Positions 61,701 to 64,000 of a stretch of 64,000 nucleotides of DNA are shown piece after piece. The position numbers were made by a program, and so were the translations under genes. The notes below the pieces were generated by a model. The model was not told the DNA's origin. It made no database searches and was given only the letters and a program-made list of their open reading frames with translations. Position 1 is the stretch's first letter. Every line of letters starts with the position of its first letter. Source of the DNA: Nomia melanderi (taxonomy: Eukaryota > Arthropoda > Insecta > Hymenoptera > Halictidae); assembly GCF_051020985.1 (NCBI RefSeq), contig NC_135000.1, positions 2,046,001 through 2,110,000 of the forward strand, given 5' to 3'.

Positions 61701-61893
61701 TTAACACTGGGTTTACTGAATGCGTCAACGTGTATTGAATTTTACAAACATTACTTGGCAAATGTTTCAGTTAATTTCGATCGATTCAATTACACGAATG
61801 TGTATCATAATTATTTATTTTTAAATCTGTAGTTTCCAAGGTACAAATAGATGAACATTTTTTCTAGGAACAATAGAATAAACCACGCGATAA
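61701..61893 (+). mobile_element. Family E element, right TIR lost
   Basis: TTAACACTGGGTTTACTGAA through AATTACACGAATGTGTATCA to AGGAACAATAGAATAAACCA. It joins family P sequence at about 61894. Confidence 0.75.
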
Positions 61894-61894
61894 A

Positions 61895-62097
61895 CTATAT
61901 TTTACATAATGAAAATGAAATTAATCCTATGGATATTGTTATTAGAAATTATAAACTACGACATTGTATTTAGGAACTCGATGACTCGTTTCAGTTTCGT
62001 TTCTCTAATATTTTGTTTAGAAGATTTATTGGATTGAAGGAAATGATATAATTAAGGAGACCGTCACCGAAACAAGTGCTGGTAGCGAACGTGTTAA
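61895..62097 (+). mobile_element. Family P TTAA element, plus orientation
   Basis: TTTTACATAATGAAAATGAA to GTGCTGGTAGCGAACGTGTTAA, the inverted partner of 49962-50175. The left TIR is missing. Confidence 0.75.
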
Positions 62098-62101
62098 TTA
62101 G

Positions 62102-62340
62102 TTAACACTTACCGTACCAACACTATTCCTGTCGTAACCAGTCAAATAACTGGCTGTAAAATAAATATAAGCAAGTCAGATGGTAAATGTTTTGTGGTGA
62201 AAACAAACAAAAGGAAAGGCAAGAATTGAAAAACAGAGTAATCGGACAGTTTAGGAATTAATATTAAAGTTAAATGTACAAAAAAGGAACTAGAATTTTA
62301 AATCCGATCATTTGATCGGTTAAGTCTTGGTTAGTGTTAA
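62102..62340 (-). mobile_element. Family A TTAA MITE, minus orientation
   Basis: TTAACACTTACCGTACCAAC to TAAGTCTTGGTTAGTGTTAA, with CCGATCATTTGATCGG, the internal palindrome, near the right end. It begins five bases after the P right end and shares its right TTAA with family I. Confidence 0.82.
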
Positions 62341-62565
62341 CTGCGTTCGACCAGTATAAAGCCTCTTACAAGGCAAAATGGTACTAATTCTTTCAACGAT
62401 AAATTATGTAGTTTTTCAGACAAATGTGTGATTTTTCTTTGTTTTGTTTTAGATTTTCGGTAGAATGTATTATAGATGCACTTGCTTTGCGTTTGAGGAG
62501 TATACACTTTATTGGTTGATTATATTGCGCAATGAGAGACTTTTCAAAGTAAATTCCACAGTTAA
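62337..62565 (+). mobile_element. Family I TTAA element, plus orientation
   Basis: TTAACTGCGTTCGACCAGTA to AGTAAATTCCACAGTTAA. The interior TACTAATTCTTTCAACGATA, TTTTCTTTGTTTTGTTTTAG and TAGATGCACTTGCTTTGCG matches the other copies. Confidence 0.8.
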
Positions 62566-62567
62566 CT

Positions 62568-62755
62568 GGAATACGATTGATATATAATGCGAATGAAAAT
62601 GGTAACAATAGATTTTTCCCGGTTTCTTCGGATATTCGTTACAGTATTCAAATGAATCTATTTATTTTCTGAATTATTTAGGATATTTCATAGTTTTAAG
62701 ATTAATTGCGAAATAAGAAAACTGAAGCCAGTAATTTTGACTGGCTATCAAATTT
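62568..62755 (+). mobile_element. Family K element without clear termini
   Basis: AATACGATTGATATATAATG, GGTAACAATAGATTTTTCCC, CGGATATTCGTTACAGTATT and CCAGTAATTTTGACTGG follow K in order. Both TIRs are worn. Confidence 0.7.
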
Positions 62756-62784
62756 TCTGAAGGACGAGTTAAACGGCCAAATTC

Positions 62785-63155
62785 TATTAAAATACTTCTT
62801 ATTTAGAAATGTTACAAAAATTCGATAAATATCATTTATTTAGAAATGTTACGAACATCCAATAAATACCTTCTACTTTAATGTTACAAAAGTGCAATGA
62901 ATGTCTCTTATTTAGAAATGTGACAAAACTTCAATAAATACCTTTCACTTGGAACCGTTACAAAAATTCGATGAATATCTTTTACTGAGGAACGTGAGAA
63001 AAATTCAATAAATAACTTGACAGTGCTCAGAAACGTTACAAAAATGCAATGACCGTTTTCTATCTAGAAATGTCACAAAAATTCGATAAATACCTTTCAC
63101 TTGGAACCGTTACAAAAATCCGATGAATATCTTTTACTTAGAAACGTTAACAGTT
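62785..63155 (+). repeat. Minisatellite, period about 37 bp, nine units
   Basis: GTTACAAAAATTCGAT-type motifs start at 62811, 62848, 62883, 62920, 62957 and about every 37 bp to 63110. A two-unit higher-order pattern (CACTTGGAACCGTTACAAAA at about 62946 and 63098) indicates later block copying. Confidence 0.82.
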
Positions 63156-63455
63156 TCATTCGACCCTTGGACCCGAGCTGTTACGAGGCCAACCGATCGA
63201 ATTTCAGGTAATCGAATCGGGAAGATGGGGCGAATCTAATTGGCCGACTTATCGAGCATCCAGCGCCTAAGGTCCAAGTAAATCTAAAACATATTCGCCG
63301 GTTAAACGAACCGGAAGGTATATGTTTAGTCGATTTACTCTCACCCCGGGGGTTGCGGAGAGCACGCGTGCCAACCCCTCGTGGGGGTGTCGTCCCTCGA
63401 TGGTGGTTCGGCGACGATCAACCCCTGCTCCCGACCGCGCGAACGGTAACGGTTA
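63156..63455. other. GC-rich island
   Basis: CpG-rich, 63-78 codon frames without a domain. It ends at an ATACAGGGTG motif. Confidence 0.4.
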
Positions 63456-63462
63456 TTTATTA

Positions 63463-64000
63463 TACAGGGTGCTTCATTTTTATCTCGACAAACGGTGTCA
63501 GCATATTTTATTTACGTATTTATTATACACTGTATTTCACTTGAATTTGACACGTTAATTACGTCATTGTTAATCCTTATTTTGGCAACTCATTGACAAC
63601 CAGGCATCCATTTGGTTACTTCTATATAATTTTATTTTGTTTTCTTTAACATTTGACAAAATCGCTTTGGACTTCCAATGTTTTTGTAAAAATATTCATT
63701 CACTTATTTCTTTATCGTGCAGAGTGTTTCACTTGATTTTGACACGTTCATTGCGTTGTTGCTAATCCTTATTTTTACAAGTTATTAGCAACCAGGTACC
63801 CATTTTGTTAATTCCATACAATTTTATTTTGCTCTCGTGAAAATTTGACAAAATCGCTTTAGATTTTCAATGTTTTTGTGGAAATATTGATTTGTTTATT
63901 TATTTATTGTGCAGTGTGTTTCACTTAATTTTTACATGTTAATTACGTCGTTAATCTTTATGTTGGCAATTAGGTACCCATTTGGTTACTTCTATAGAAT
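63463..64000 (+). repeat. Tandem repeat, period 192 bp, continuing past the window
   Basis: GTATTTCACTTGAATTTGAC (63532), GTGTTTCACTTGATTTTGAC (63724) and GTGTTTCACTTAATTTTTAC (63916) are spaced exactly 192 bp. Units share TTGACAAAATCGCTTT and AACCAGGTACCCATTT. The window ends inside the third unit. Confidence 0.88.

Overview
This 64-kb window reads as nuclear DNA of an insect, most probably a hymenopteran such as a bee (inference). The grounds are a very AT-rich background cut by short CpG-rich islands with no CpG depletion, many small TTAA-bounded inverted-repeat elements, and no bacterial features (no operons, Shine-Dalgarno sites, rRNA or tRNA). I found no intact protein-coding gene. The longer open frames (up to 217 codons) all lie in the GC-rich islands, where stop codons are rare by composition. 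They are arginine/serine/proline-rich and resemble no family I know. The window is best read as a gene desert or the interior of a very large intron.

Three kinds of sequence alternate along the window. (1) About 35 GC-rich islands of 0.2-0.9 kb occur roughly every 1.5-2 kb. They carry no repeats I recognise and are the likeliest place for conserved regulatory DNA. (2) The AT-rich DNA between them is packed with non-autonomous elements of about 160-360 bp whose terminal inverted repeats (TIRs) start and end at TTAA. I sort them into families A-W by their ends. The main end types are TTAACACTA (A, B, E, K), TTAACCCTTTGC (C, L, M, T), TTAACCCCTTG (F, G), TTAACACGTTGA-like (D, J, P, Q, U, W) and TTAACTGCGTT (I). 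Interrupted and uninterrupted copies inside the window show precise insertion at TTAA with TTAA duplication, the hallmark of piggyBac-type transposition. Many elements are nested, or chained end to end sharing one TTAA (for example 1287-1925, 45575-46835, 47517-48797, 61701-62755). (3) Local tandem arrays have periods from 6 to about 460 bp. Some grew inside an element, and some were later interrupted by one.

The only protein homology I trust is at 31066-31458: a decayed C-terminal piece of a non-LTR-retrotransposon-type polymerase fused in frame to an Asn/Asp-coding trinucleotide repeat. A possible LINE 3' end with a TAAA-type tail sits near 52080-52415. Other distinctive structures are a dispersed 44-bp repeat built around a perfect palindrome (GACGAGTATACTCGTC or ACGAGATATCTCGT), two long inverted-repeat structures (27444-27918 and 35862-36375), a Tc1/mariner-like MITE (22186-22424), and a GC-rich block of about 108 bp duplicated almost perfectly at 57173 and 57560.

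Coordinates of element ends with a visible TTAA should be right to within a few bases. Boundaries of GC islands and of degenerate arrays are approximate. All family assignments come from reading this window alone; no database was searched.
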